64,000 nucleotides of DNA, taken from Mimachlamys varia. Lineage: Eukaryota > Mollusca > Bivalvia > Pectinida > Pectinidae. Shown here one piece after another: positions 23,629-36,400 of the stretch; positions within the stretch are counted from its first letter, which is position 1, and each line of letters begins with the position of its first letter. Made by a program: the position numbers and the translations under genes. The notes beneath the pieces were generated by a model that was not told the DNA's origin, did no database searches, and saw only the letters and a program-made list of their open reading frames with translations. The stretch is taken from contig OX392534.1 in the NCBI GenBank assembly GCA_947623455.1, positions 14,146,001-14,210,000 of the forward strand, given 5' to 3'.

Positions 23629-25606
23629 CAGTCCCCCACCGGGTTGTTATCTCGAGATCCAATAGCAATGAGTGTGAATCTCGAGATGCAATAAGGTCAT
23701 GTATTTTCTTCAATGTATTGAAAGGTGAAGATGTAGTTTACAGAGACCCGCTTCTATACAGGAACCATCCCATTCTCACTAAATACATGTACACTGTAGG
23801 AATACTCTATAAATGATCTCTATATAAAGGACACAAGTCTATGAAGGACACCTTTAGTTTTTCTATTGGGTATCCTTTATAGACAGGTTTTACTGCAATA
23901 GACATGAAATTGTAATAATAATAACAAGATGTTGCTTGTTATGCTTACATTGAATTCAACAGTACTGTATATTGATTAAATGGTGATCTGAGAAGAACAC
24001 AGGTTTGTTTGTCACTGGGAATAATTTGGATGAGAAGACCAAGTCAAGAATTCCTCCAAGGCAATGGGTAGGCGTGGTCAGTTGTTGGTGAAGTTTACAA
24101 GATTTTTGAAGGCTGTCCATCTTTGCGAAGTCCATGTTGAAATCTCCAACAACAAGAATGTTTGTACACTTATGTAACTTTGCTTGTGTTGTGCATAGCT
24201 TGAATAACTGTCGAAATAAATGTCACAGTGACCCAGTTTTGGTACACGACACACCATCTTCCCACGGGGAACCATACTACCAAGTATTAAGTTCTAGTGC
24301 TTTATAGTGTAGGAGATAGAGCCCGGACAAGGTATTTGTGTAACGTAGGTCAGAGGTCAAAATATAGGTCACTGTGACCCGGTTTTGTTACGCGACACAC
24401 CGCCTTCCCATAGGGAACTATACTACCAAGTACAAAGTTATAATCCTTAATAGTGTAGGAGATAGAGCCCGGACAAACTTTTACTTCAATGTAGGTCAGA
24501 GGTCAAAATATAGCAAAATAAAGGTCACAGTGACCCAGTTTTGGTACGCGACACACCGCCTTCCCACAGAGAACTATACTACCAAGTATAAAGTTCTAAT
24601 CCTTAATAGTGTAGGAGATAGAACCTGGACAAATTTTTCTTTCTTTAATGTAGGTCAGAGGTCAAAATATAGGTCACAGTGACCCGGTTTTGGTACGCGA
24701 CACACCACCTTCCCACGGGGAACCATACTACCAAGTATTAAGTTCTAGTGCTTTATAGTGTAGGAGATAGAGCCCGGACAAGCTTTTTCTTTAATGTAGG
24801 TCAGAGGTCAAAATATAGGTCACAGTGACCCGGTTTTTGTACGCGACACACCGCCTTCCCAAAAGGAACCATACTACCAAGTATTAAGTTCTAGTCCTTT
24901 ATAGTGTAGGAGATAGAGCCCGGACAAACTTTTACTTTAATGTAGGTCAGAGGTCAAAATATAGCAAAATAAAGGTCACATTGACCCGGTTTTTGTACGC
25001 GACACACTGCCTTCCCACAGAAAACAATACTACTAAGTATTAAGTTCTAGTGCTTTATAGTGTAGGAGATAGAGCCCGGACAAGCTTTTTCTTTAATGTA
25101 GGTCAGAGGTCAAAATATAGGTCACTGTGACCTGGTTTTTATACGCGACACACCGCCTTCCCAAAAAGAACCATACTACCAAGTATTAAGTTCTAGTGCT
25201 TTATAGTGTAGGAGATAGAGCCCGGACAAGCTTTTTCTTTAATGTAGGTCAGAGGTCAAAATATAGGTCACTGTGACCCGGTTTTGGTACGCGACACACC
25301 ACCTTCCCACAAGGAACAATACTACTAAGTATTAAGTTCTAGTGCTTTATAGTGTAGGAGATAGAGCCCGGACAAGCTTTTTCTTTAATGTAGGTCAGAG
25401 GTCAAAATATAGGTCACAGTGACCCGGTTTTTGTATGCGACACACCGCCTTCCCACAGGGAACCCACACACTTAGTATGAAGTTCCAGTGTCTTATAGTA
25501 TGGGAGATAGAGCCCGGACAAATAGTGTGCGGAAGGACGGACGGACGGACGGACGGACGGACACAACGCAAACCTATAGTCCCCCCCGGATTCCGGTGGG
25601 GGACTC
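23629..25606 (+). mobile_element. Pearl-like tandem-core element with (ACGG)n and a terminal hairpin
   Basis: Left end AGTCCCCCACCGG (23631-23643) is the exact reverse complement of the right end CCGGTGGGGGACT. Between about 24215 and 25525 are nine copies of a ~148-155-bp unit (AGGTCACAGTGACCCGG, CGACACACCGCCTTCCC, ACTACCAAGTATTAAGTTCT, TAGTGTAGGAGATAGAGCCC). Then comes a GGAC/ACGG microsatellite at about 25533-25561 and a GTCCCCCCCGGATTCCGG hairpin. A tandem core followed by an ACGG microsatellite matches the pearl family of bivalve elements, which have been interpreted as non-autonomous Helitron relatives. No coding capacity. Confidence 0.75.
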
Positions 25607-26120
25607 ATAAGGCTATATATAGGTACAGCTTATCACTAGTTACTCTAATTAACTACACTAGCTTTCTATACTAATTAAATCGGTACTTCAATATTCCTCT
25701 ACATAATGTTACTGAAGAGAAGCCACCTAAACACCACTTGTCTTCTATACGATGTTGTTCTGGCCTTTGTGTGATAAAGGATTTCATTTCGTATACCATT
25801 TGTTTGTGTATATGTTGACAGGAACAACTTACAGAGTATACCTGTACTCTTTATCTAGGTAACTACGTAGTTGTAATGTAAAAAAAAAATATCTTTCACT
25901 TCTCTTATAAATCTTACACAAAATAACTTACACTTCTCTTAATCTTACACAAATTGAATATAATCTTACATATGAACAATACTTCTTGAAGTAAACAGTT
26001 AATGCTGTTTTATAATACAAAACATACAAACCAGGCAACTAAAACAAACTTATTTGACCAGTATAGTTTACATATATATGTTATAAGTTCACTCAGAACA
26101 ACACTCACGATAACTATTAA
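25607..26120. other. Intergenic, nothing recognised
   Basis: AT-rich. Short repeated words TTACACTTCTCTTA/AATCTTACACAAA near 25890-25960. No gene. Confidence 0.35.
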
Positions 26121-26327
26121 TGGTTTGGTTTATTTGGTTTTATGTCCTATTAAAAGCCAGGACGTGCCAGGTTTTGATGATGGAGGAAAGCTGGAGTACC
26201 CAGAGAAAAACCACTGACCTACGGTCAGTACTTGGCAACTGCCCCACGTGGGATTCAAACACGCAACCTAGAGGTGGAGGGCTAGTGGTAGAATGTTGGA
26301 ACACCTTACCCACCACCGCAACCCCTG
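26121..26327 (-). mobile_element. tRNA-derived SINE, second copy
   Basis: Same family and orientation as 6365-6588: minus-strand order is tRNA-like head, B box within GGTTGCGTGTTTGAATCCC, GGTTTTTCTCTGGGTACTCC and an AAACCAAACC-type tail. Confidence 0.75.
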
Positions 26328-26400
26328 CTAACTATTAATGATGGATTTAGCATACACATATCAACATATCTTTGTAGCTTTATACGGAAGTTGATTGTGA

Positions 26401-26492
26401 TTTGGTTTAATTTGTTTGTGTTTTACATCCTTTAAACAGCTATGGTCATTTTATTAAAGAACATTCTAGGTTTTGGTGGCAGAGGTGGTCAC
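26401..26492 (-). mobile_element. SINE fragment, tail end only
   Basis: TTTGGTTTAATTTGTTTGTG + TTTTACATCCT...TTCTAGGTTTTGGTGG matches the tail half of the SINE at 26121. The tRNA-like head is missing, a 5'-truncated insertion. Confidence 0.55.
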
Positions 26493-26928
26493 AAAGGGAA
26501 GTGAGGGGCTGGGGGACAATGACTTAATGTTGTAAAGAATGGAGAGTGATGGTGGGCGGATTGGTAGTAGCTATGCCCCCAGGAAGGGAGAAAGCATAAG
26601 GATGGTTGGAGGAACAGGAGTAGTACAGGGGTAACGGGGGGAACAGAAATAGCATAGTGATGGTGGGGAAAGGAACAGTACATGGATGATTGAAAGAAGC
26701 CTTCTCAATATCTAATAGGAGGGTCTAAGGGGAGGGTTGAAAGTTCTAGGAATTTTTACTTTAATATAAAGTACTGGAGTATATTCCTTATGAAATTTAT
26801 ACATAAATGATTTGAAATGTCAAAAAAAATATTAATAGAATCACCAGAAGTCATAAAATGAGCAATTCATATTTGTCAATTTTTGTGAAAAAATACCCCT
26901 TTGTTCGATACATTAATTCAAGACAATT

Positions 26929-26938
26929 TTTATTTATT
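26929..26938 (-). terminator. Candidate poly(A) signal of the F-box/WD40 gene
   Basis: Overlapping AATAAA hexamers on the minus strand about 390 bases past the stop codon. If used, the 3' UTR contains the 19-bp GC-rich array at 27087-27270. Confidence 0.5.
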
Positions 26939-27086
26939 TAATAATATAATGATGCTTTCTCAACAACTATGTTACCTTGGTTACTGTAAGCTGTAGGATG
27001 CACATGAGTATTGGAGATAACTACTGAAAGGTGTATTCCTGAAGGAAACCACTACACTAGCTGACATTTGAGCCCGTCACATAATA

Positions 27087-27270
27087 TCCCTGGATGGTCA
27101 CGCCTACCCTGGATGGTCACGCCTACCCTGGATGGCCGCGCCTACCCTGGATGGCCACGCCTACCCTGGATGGCCGCGCCTACCCTGGATGGCCGCGCCT
27201 ACCCTGGATGGCCACGCCTACCCTGGATGGCCGCGCCTACCCTGGATGGCCACGCCTACACTTGATGGCC
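27087..27270. repeat. 19-bp GC-rich minisatellite, about ten copies
   Basis: Unit CCCTGGATGGCCRCGCCTA. Because 19 is not a multiple of 3, all three plus frames stay open and spell the same peptide words (TLDGRAYPGWPRLPWMA). These frames are not genes. The array lies just beyond the F-box gene stop codon, probably in its 3' UTR. Confidence 0.9.
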
Positions 27271-27326
27271 GATCCTTCCCTGCCCAGGGAACCACCAGTC
27301 TCTTGTGCTCCACCAGCAGCCTGTTG

Positions 27327-27470
27327 TCAGCAGCAGCTAAAGTCCCAGAGTTTGACAGTCTTATCGTAGGATCCGGACACAATGATAAAGTCATTAAACT
27401 GTAGACAGGTCACTCCGTCTGTATGATTCCGAAGTGTTACCAGTCTCTTCCCTGTCTCTAGGTTCCATAC
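27327..27470 (-). CDS. F-box/WD40 gene last exon: WD40 repeat 7 and stop
   Basis: VWNLETGKRLVTLRNHTDGV + TCLQFNDFIIVSGSYDKTVK + LWDFSCC and TGA at 27329-27327. The protein ends directly after the seventh blade. Confidence 0.92.
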   Translation of the reverse strand, partial: VWNLETGKRLVTLRNHTDGVTCLQFNDFIIVSGSYDKTVKLWDFSCC

Positions 27471-30400
27471 CTACAAACACAAAGTAACAACATCAGATAT
27501 AGGAAACATATGTACTTGTCAATGACTTCATTTTCAAGTGAACTAAACACAAGATTTTAAATCTGTTGTCTATTTCCATGCTCTTTAGTTTATGGCACTG
27601 GACAAGAGTTTAGAGATTCTTTATGGAGAAGAGTTGGGGTTTATCTTTACTCTGTTGTCTGTATACTGGACAAGAATTTTGAGATTCTGTTCCCTGTTGT
27701 CTAGTATTTATGTTGGACAATATTTTATTGATTCCCTCACTAGTACAGTTGTCTAGCTTTATGGAGAAGAGTTGGGGTTCTCCTTTCTTGGTTGTCTAGA
27801 ACTAAGTATACTGGACAAAATACATGTATTAAAGAGCAGTTTCCCTGTTTTCTTGTCAAATAGACAAAATCAAAACAAATATCCTTTTCTACATTTTATT
27901 AAATCATTAGTTAAGACATATTCTCAGCTAAGGCAGGACAATATTATGTTGATATGTTGTGAACTAAACACTGTACATCCATTTTCACATATTTCATGTT
28001 TGATTAAAATTCGCAAAAATAAATCGCTGCGAAGTAGCGTCAATCAGATGTATACCAACTGTAGGAGTACTGTTCATTGGATTTACAACCATATTTATTG
28101 GGAAATTATATCGCTGCGAAATAGTTGTTTCATATGAAAATGCTAAATTAAGTCGCCGTCAAAATAAGCTGGTTTACAGAAATAAAATCCATCACCCAGG
28201 CCTGTGTGATGTAGACTGAGAAATCACAAGATTTATAAATTTTAGCAAAAGGTTTTTCTCATTGTTAAACTCCTTAAATCTTACTGTGAGGGTTGAGATT
28301 TCTCTGTCTACATTATTATACAAGGGTAATTGATAATTTTTCTCTCACACTTTCCTACTGTAAAATAAGCTGTGAACCTGGTGCATTTCACCACCACCAG
28401 TGGCAGATGCAATGTGTGATGAACGTTACTCTGGTTACACAGCATAAAATGATGACACCATAGGCTAGTGATGTTTAAAAATGTATGCAAACTATCTTGA
28501 TGAAGGTAGATCAAGACAGGTTTATCTTCCCCTGGCAAAAATGGGAATGCACCTGTGAAAGTGTGAGAGAAATATTGATCTTACCTTGATTGTCTTGTCA
28601 TCTGCAGCACTGACAAGTCGCCAACTGTCGGCCTGTAGGCATCTGTAACAGGTCACAAAATTGTCAAAATTAATAAAACTATCATCATGATGTTGATGTA
28701 AATTTAACATTTGAGACTGCCAAAGTGTGACAAATTGAATGTAGTGATTGCTATATTGATAACCTTTGACTCCTGTGTAACAAACAATTCCATGATAATA
28801 TTATGACCTGTCATAAAAGCTGAAACGAGGTGACCCTTTTAAATTCAACTAATCTCTAAATTATGAAGATTAACAATTCAACTAATCTCTGAATTATGAA
28901 GATTAACAATTCAACTAATCTCTGAATTATGAAGAATAACAAAGTACAATCTCTGCATTATGAAGAATAACAAAGTACAATCTCTGAATTATGAAGAATA
29001 ACAAAGTACAATCTCATACTTATGATTCCTGTACAAGATTTCACAATATGACCTCACATCACAAATTCATTCAAGTGTGAGTTTGTATATATTCATGTTT
29101 CATCTCAAGACCCCTACATGGCCCAGATGTTACACAAACCCTGTGTGAACCTGTCATCCAATGTGCCCTGTACGATTCTTTCATTTCATGGTCAATTTTA
29201 TCATTCACTTATGACCTCTATATAACCCCTTTGTGACCTCTCACCTTACAACCCCTGTGTGACCTTCAGCTGCCTTCCAGTCGATGGTATTCATACACTC
29301 TCCACTGTGGATGTCCCAGAACTTGAGGTTACAGTCAAGAGACCCACTCACAATACGTGTCGAGTCAAATTGTAAACACGTGACAGCATCTTGGTGGCCT
29401 GTGAGTGTCCTCACACAGTCCCCGAAGTAGTTCCACACCTTCAGGTAAAACATGTGTATCAGCTAGATTAAGCTCAAAGGGAGTACACAGTAGAAACTGC
29501 TCAACGTAAAAGAACAACATTTTCATCTACCAGGTGGTTGTATGCAAGGCATTTTTTGTTTGTTGTTTTTGTTGCCTAGTTTTACTGTTCAACACATACA
29601 AGCACCTCTATATCCCCCATCGAAAAAAACAAGACTGTTTTCTTACACTAGTATTAGTGTACATTCAAAACTTGTACAGGCACCTGGTACTGCAGGTTGC
29701 AAAAGAATTTAGTTAAAAACTAGAAAATGTCTATAAAACACGAATATCCATACTGCCATGCATGTGAAGTTTTTGTAAACATACATTTTTTTATACTAGG
29801 TAAATTACTGTAAAATGTAATCAAACCATTTTATAAGCAATCTTATTTTTTGTGATTTTCAAACCAATCATCTTCCACTGCATTATGATTGTGCAGCTAA
29901 TATATATTAGTATATTGCTTTCTAAAACGAGTACTGTAAATTGAAATTTACCAGTGGTGGAAATTTATGCTAATTATGCGAAGCAAATTAACTGCAAAAA
30001 ATTACCCCATGCATATTATTTTGCGATATACAAATGGCAGAAGGTTTAAAAATACCCCCTCACGTATAGTGTTTACCAATCAAAATCATGAAAACATATC
30101 AGTGTTATATCTAACTATATTGATATGGTCCAAGAGCAGATAACTCAAATGCCAGATATTTGTAATGTTTTTGTTTTTCACTTAATGAGTCTATACCTAG
30201 AGAATGTGTGGTTTTTTTTTGTCCTCTTGATGTCACCAATTCCCCCTTCATTACACTACATGATTATAAATTGAACAGATAATCAATATCCCTTAACAAG
30301 TGTGTATATTAAAGGGCAATCATGTTTTGGAAGCAATATTTCATTATTCAAAGTATTAATTCCTCTTTAGGTGCCCTTGGTTACCATATAAACCCAAATA

Positions 30401-33400
30401 ATATTACCCCGGGTAAATGTATACTTTTCCCCTTGAATTATATGCCCCCGCCATGAAATGGTAATGTAACCAGCTTATTTAAATAACTACTGATCCGATT
30501 GTCATTAAACTTCGCATACATTTTAAGCATGAAGAAGAAATTTAATATGGGAAAGGGGGCATTATGTCTCACAGACATTTTTTGTTATATACCTTTTACT
30601 CTACAACTAATATGATGTGAAAGTGTTGTTTCTGATTCCATGTCTTATTAACAATATGAGACCAATTTTGTCCTCAATATAATATAGCTTTTTATCACAG
30701 TAACATTTGAGCAAAGCCTGGGAAACCTTACCAGGTATAACAGTGAATTGTTTACCTGGCCCTACAAGAAAACATTAACTCCTTTAATTACATGTGTGTG
30801 TGTGTGATGGTTTGACTTACCTTGATTGCTTTGTCGCAGGATCCTGACACTATTTTGGTGTCACTGAAGTGAACACATAAAACTGCTGCTAAATGTCCCC
30901 TGGAAACATAAAATATACAAATTAACAAACAGTTGTCTTTATTTGAGCTGGTAGGTTTTAGACACCTGTAACAACATGTCCAAGCTCTACCAGCAAAATT
31001 ACAATTATCTAAACACATTTATGCAAAAGTGCAAATACATTGTATATGTATGATCATGTATTGGCAATATAGAACTTATATTATTGGAGATTGGGAATAT
31101 AGAACTTACACTGTCAGTAGTTTACACCTTTTGATTCTATATCCTATGAAAAGTAAGTGTTTCAGTCAAAAAAAAAATCCTGAAAAGTGACATTTCAGGA
31201 ATCTTAAACAAAAATAAGACGCAATTTTTGATATGACTCAATTCAGTGACATCATCAACAGAACAGTGCTTGAAGGAGTTTTGCTATATATTTCTTGAAT
31301 CATCTTTGCATGTTGTTGTCATGGTGATGTCACCCTTCCGTATCAATGTGTTTAGCTGGAGAAATCATATACTTGAAAACCATGAATTTGATGAAGATCT
31401 CACCTGAGGGTCATCCTACAGTGGCCTGTCCGTAGGTCCCACACCTTGAGCGTGGTGTCGTAGGACCCACTAATCACCTTATCATCGTCCACCTGTCAAC
31501 AGACAAGATTTTATCTGATGAATGCATATAATTGGTCTTATTTCCAAAAAAAGTAATCTGCATACAACTGTATATAACTGTTACAGTTTGTATTCCACTA
31601 ACACGATACAATTATGGACCAGTTGTTTTTTTTTTCTTTTATATATATTAAGACATTTAAATCAAACTAGTAAAGACTATCTAAGAGTTAAAGGGAGGGA
31701 TATTTAGCTTTTATTTCATTTATAATGACTATTTATCACTAGTCAATTACCTTCTGTGAATGGAAAAGAAGTTGATAGCATTTAACTACATTACGCTTTC
31801 CTCGTATATATGCACCTGATCTGCATGACTTATCATTAGAAACTCTCTTATAATCAACCCTTTCACCCCTATGTAATTACCTCAGCAGTCTCTTCCATGC
31901 ATGAGATGGATGGTTCTGTAATGGTCTACAGGCTAGGGGTGAAATGATAAATACTCACCTTTAGACATCTTCCCTATTGAGAAATGACTGATGACTTACC
32001 TGTAGACACCTGACAGTGTCGGTGTGTCCGACCATGGTCACTTTACAAGCAATACTTGACCAGCTCTCCTGAGTGGACAGATCCCACACCTACAACAGGT
32101 TATAGTCATCAAGTTACAAAATTTCAATATTCATCAATAAGAATTCAATCAGAAACATTTTTCTTCTTCTTTTTTTTTTTTACAAATTTCTGTTTTTGTA
32201 TCAGATGAAACATTTGTATTAATGAATTTTTGAATAAAAAATGTCCCCACTTGACTGTGTCCTGTAATGGCTTTTCGATCTGCAAGACTTCTACTGCTGG
32301 TTTGGAGAAAATAATGAAGGCTTTTCCCTAGGACCCTCATATTTAATAAATTTAGGAGTCCTGGGACTCCTATCACAAAAAATATAATACATAATAAAAC
32401 TTCATCAATTTTGGGAGTTCTTTGACAATTTTAGGAGTCAAAATGCAGGTTTTTGTGCGTCAGGGAAAACCCTGATAACGCACGACCAGTTTACAGTTGG
32501 GGTGTACTTTGTGATTGTAACATGTTGAGAAGGGCATTAACTGACACAGGTAGGATATAACACTGGAAATAGAGTAATCTATACTTCTATTAGCAGGTTT
32601 AGGGTTACAAACCTTGATGGACTTGTCCGTGGAGCCACTAACTAGCCGTTTCCCCTCCAGGTGGAGACACCGGACTGTCCCACTGTGTCCAACCAGAGTC
32701 TGGACAGACCATGGAGCATTTGTACGAATGTTCCAAACCTGTCACAGAAATAACACAATAATGTTTATTCTTCAATCTAAATTGAATCATTAAGTAAAAT
32801 GCCATGTGGTAAAACTCATAGTCTATGAGTTTAATCTGAATATGAATGTTTTAATAATATAAGCAGGAGTATTAAGATATATATTTTTGTGTTTTCATGT
32901 TACCTCTCATATCAACCTTTATAATAATTAATCATACATGAAATACAATGAAAATGCAACATTAATAATTAATGAAACTCTTTCACATAGTGCTGTGAGA
33001 ATGACTTTCATCTCATATGGATTTCAAAGTGGTGGTTCTTAACTTGATTGTCTTATCTGAGAACCCACTGACTATATCAGTGGTGGTTCTTGACTTGATT
33101 GTCTTATCTGAGGACCCACTGACTATACTAGTGGTGGTTCTTACCTTGGTTGTCTTATCTGAGAACCCACTGACTATACAATTAGTGGTTCTTACCTTGA
33201 TTGTCTTATTTGAGGACCCACTGACTATATGAGTGGTGGTTCTTACCTTAATTGTCTTATCTGAGGACCCACTGACTATACAAGTGGTGGTTCTTAACTT
33301 GATTGTCTTATCTGAGGACCCACTGACTATACAAGTGTGGTTCTTACCTTAATTGTCTTATCTGAGGACCCACTGACTATAAGAGTGTGGTTCTTACCTT

Positions 33401-36400
33401 GATTGTCTTATCTGAGGACCCACTGACTATATGAGTGGTGGTTCTTACCTTAATTGTCTTATCTGAGGACCCACTGACTATAGGAGTGGTGGTTCTTAAC
33501 TTGATTGTCTTATCTGAGGACCTACTGACTATACAATTGGTGGTTCTTAACTTGATTGTCTTATCTGAGGACCCACTGACTATACTAGTGGTGGTTCTTA
33601 CCTTGATTGTCTTATCTGAGAACCTACTGACTATACAATTGGTGGTTCTTAACTTGATTGTCTTATTTGAGGACCCACTGACTATATGAGTGGTGGTTCT
33701 TACCTTGGTTGTCTTATCTGAGAACCCACTGACTATACAATTGGTGGTTCTTAACTTGATTGTCTTATCTGAGGACCCACTGACTATACTAGTGGTGGTT
33801 CTTACCTTGGTTGTCTTATCTGAGAACCCACTGACTATACAATTAGTGGTTCTTACCTTGATTGTCTTATTTGAGGACCCACTGACTATATGAGTGGTGG
33901 TTCTTACCTTAATTGTCTTATCTGAGGACCCACTGACTATACAAGTGGTGGTTCTTAACTTGATTGTCTTATCTGAGGACCCACTGACTATACAAGTGTG
34001 GTTCTTACCTTAATTGTCTTATCTGAGGACCCACTGACTATAAGAGTGTGGTTCTTACCTTGATTGTCTTATCTGAGGACCCACTGACTATATGAGTGGT
34101 GGTTCTTACCTTAATTGTCTTATCTGAGGACCCACTGACTATAGGAGTGGTGGTTCTTAACTTGATTGTCTTATCTGAGGACCTACTGACTATACAATTG
34201 GTGGTTCTTAACTTGATTGTCTTATCTGAGGACCCACTGACTATACTAGTGGTGGTTCTTACCTTGATTGTCTTATCTGAGGACCCACTGACTATGCGAG
34301 TGTCATCAAATTGTACACATGATATACCTGCAATTAAAGTTATTTTAGTAATGAGTTAACATTGTACTTTCTAGTTTTGAAATATAATGTAATACATATA
34401 CGTCTACCTAATATATATCAGAAATCATCTCTCTCCCAATAAGATAATTAAATTGTGGCATCGGTGTTACAGTACAAACACATAATTATGTTGTTGTAAA
34501 TAGCACTAAGAGAGACCATAAATTGTGTTCCTGTTTATTTCTAATATAATTCAGATTATTTGATTAAATATTGATATTGGCATATGAATTCTGGATTTTT
34601 CGTCAGAGCATTGCTTTTAAAATACAAAAAAAAATAGATGTACAAAGGCAAGTTTATAATATTACAACAGCTTTAAATACATCTTATCTTTGAATTAATC
34701 AAGCAATTTAATCGTTAACAATACAAGCATGGTTTTTTATTAAAAAGATTGATTGAGATGACAGATAACAAAACTCTGATCAAGGTTACCTTGAGAATGA
34801 CCTTCAAATGTCCTCACTGTACATCTACCACTGAGCCAATTGTTGCGCAAACGGAAACGCTCAGCAAACACTTTTTTCCACTGGAACAGGACATCAAAGA
34901 ATTTTAGGCTATGGAGTGCACATATTAGCTACTAATTAACACTTTTTTCAATAAATATCATATATAGACAATACAAGAACTTCAAAGTGACAATCTCAAA
35001 ATTTTCCTTACATTTCATATAAATTATTTCGCTTGAATTAAATCTTCACAAATAAAGTGTACATCCACATGCGAATATACTGAACGCAACTCAAACTATA
35101 CTGTATTCAGTGTCTAATATTAGTATTATATGCACACATACACTGCAAAAAACCACGACTGACAGCATGAAGATTTCAACATCGAGAAATTGAATAGTTA
35201 ATTTTATTGCTGACTAAGCAAAAAATTCCACACATGAAAATATTGACTTAAGTTTGATCTTTCTGTATGTGCAAAAGAAATATCAGGTAGCACCTCTTAT
35301 GTACCCATTTAAGCCTCTCTCCCGACATTCCCTGGGACTGAATGAAATATATCATAATTATATGTACATAAACTTGTGGTCCTAGATTCTTTTATTTTTT
35401 AGCACCCAGAACCGATAATTGTGTTATAGCAACCAGCAAAAGGCAAACTGCCCAAATGTTGTTTCGTGAAAAATCCTCTCATTCTTTCATTTTCTTTGTT
35501 TTTTGGGTTTTTTTTTTTTGTCGGTTGCATTCTTTCGTACATCTCATATGTACCCATTTAAGCCTCTCTCCCGACATTCCCTAGGACTGAATGAAATATA
35601 TCACAACTATGTGTACATAAACTTGTGGTGCTAGATCCTAAATAACTCACCATGATACTTCCCTCCGCTGACATGTGTACATAAACTTGTGGTCCTAGAT
35701 CCTTAATAACTCACCATGATACTTCCCTCCGCTGACATGTGTACATAAACTTGTGGTCCTAGATCCTTAATAACTCACCATGATACTTCCCTCCCTAGAT
35801 CCTAAATAACTCACCATGATACTTCCCTCCCTAGATCCTAAATAACTCACCATGATACTTCCCTCCCTAGATCCTAAATAACTCACCATGATACTTCCCT
35901 CCGCTGACATATGACTGATAACCTGCTGGTGTTCTGCGGCCTTAGAGAGCCGCCATTTTGGTTGACAACAGAACTTCCTCCAGAAAGAGGCTTCCTCTGC
36001 TACGTGTCGCCACACCTTACACACCTGAGCTGCATGGCACAAACTGACTGCAGAAGAAACGGTATACATTGTACTTGTTGTATATAATGTGTAATAGGAG
36101 AAGGAGAAATTACAACAGCCAAACAAGGGTTTGAACTTGAATCCATCCAAACTCTAGATGCCTGCTCTATTGATTTAGAGACCTGGCTCTGTGATGATCA
36201 ACTTGTTCAGTTCCACTATGTACAAATGTACCTGGTACAAATGTTGTATGGCTTTTGTATAAATGAGTTGTGTTACATTGTTCAGACACATTATAGGTTT
36301 TTACAATAACTACATAACCAGTACTACAAATCTGCATATGACAGTCCTTCAGACTCATCACTAACTGCTATTTAATCCTTCATTTAAACCAAGATCTCTT

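Noticed and set aside
27068..27404. Three overlapping plus frames with TLDGRAYPGWPRLPWMA repeats
   Set aside because: Artefact of the 19-bp tandem array, which keeps all three frames open.
29239..29275. Alternative donor GTCACA after WKAAEG in F-box gene exon 11
   Set aside because: It would delete the GHTGVVR start of blade 6 and break the phase with the next exon; GTGAGA at 29244-29239 fits both.
33017..34359. Plus-strand frames reading VVLTLIVLSEDPLTI repeatedly
   Set aside because: These are the reverse strand of the exon-derived 51-bp array; 51 is divisible by 3, so an open frame is automatic.
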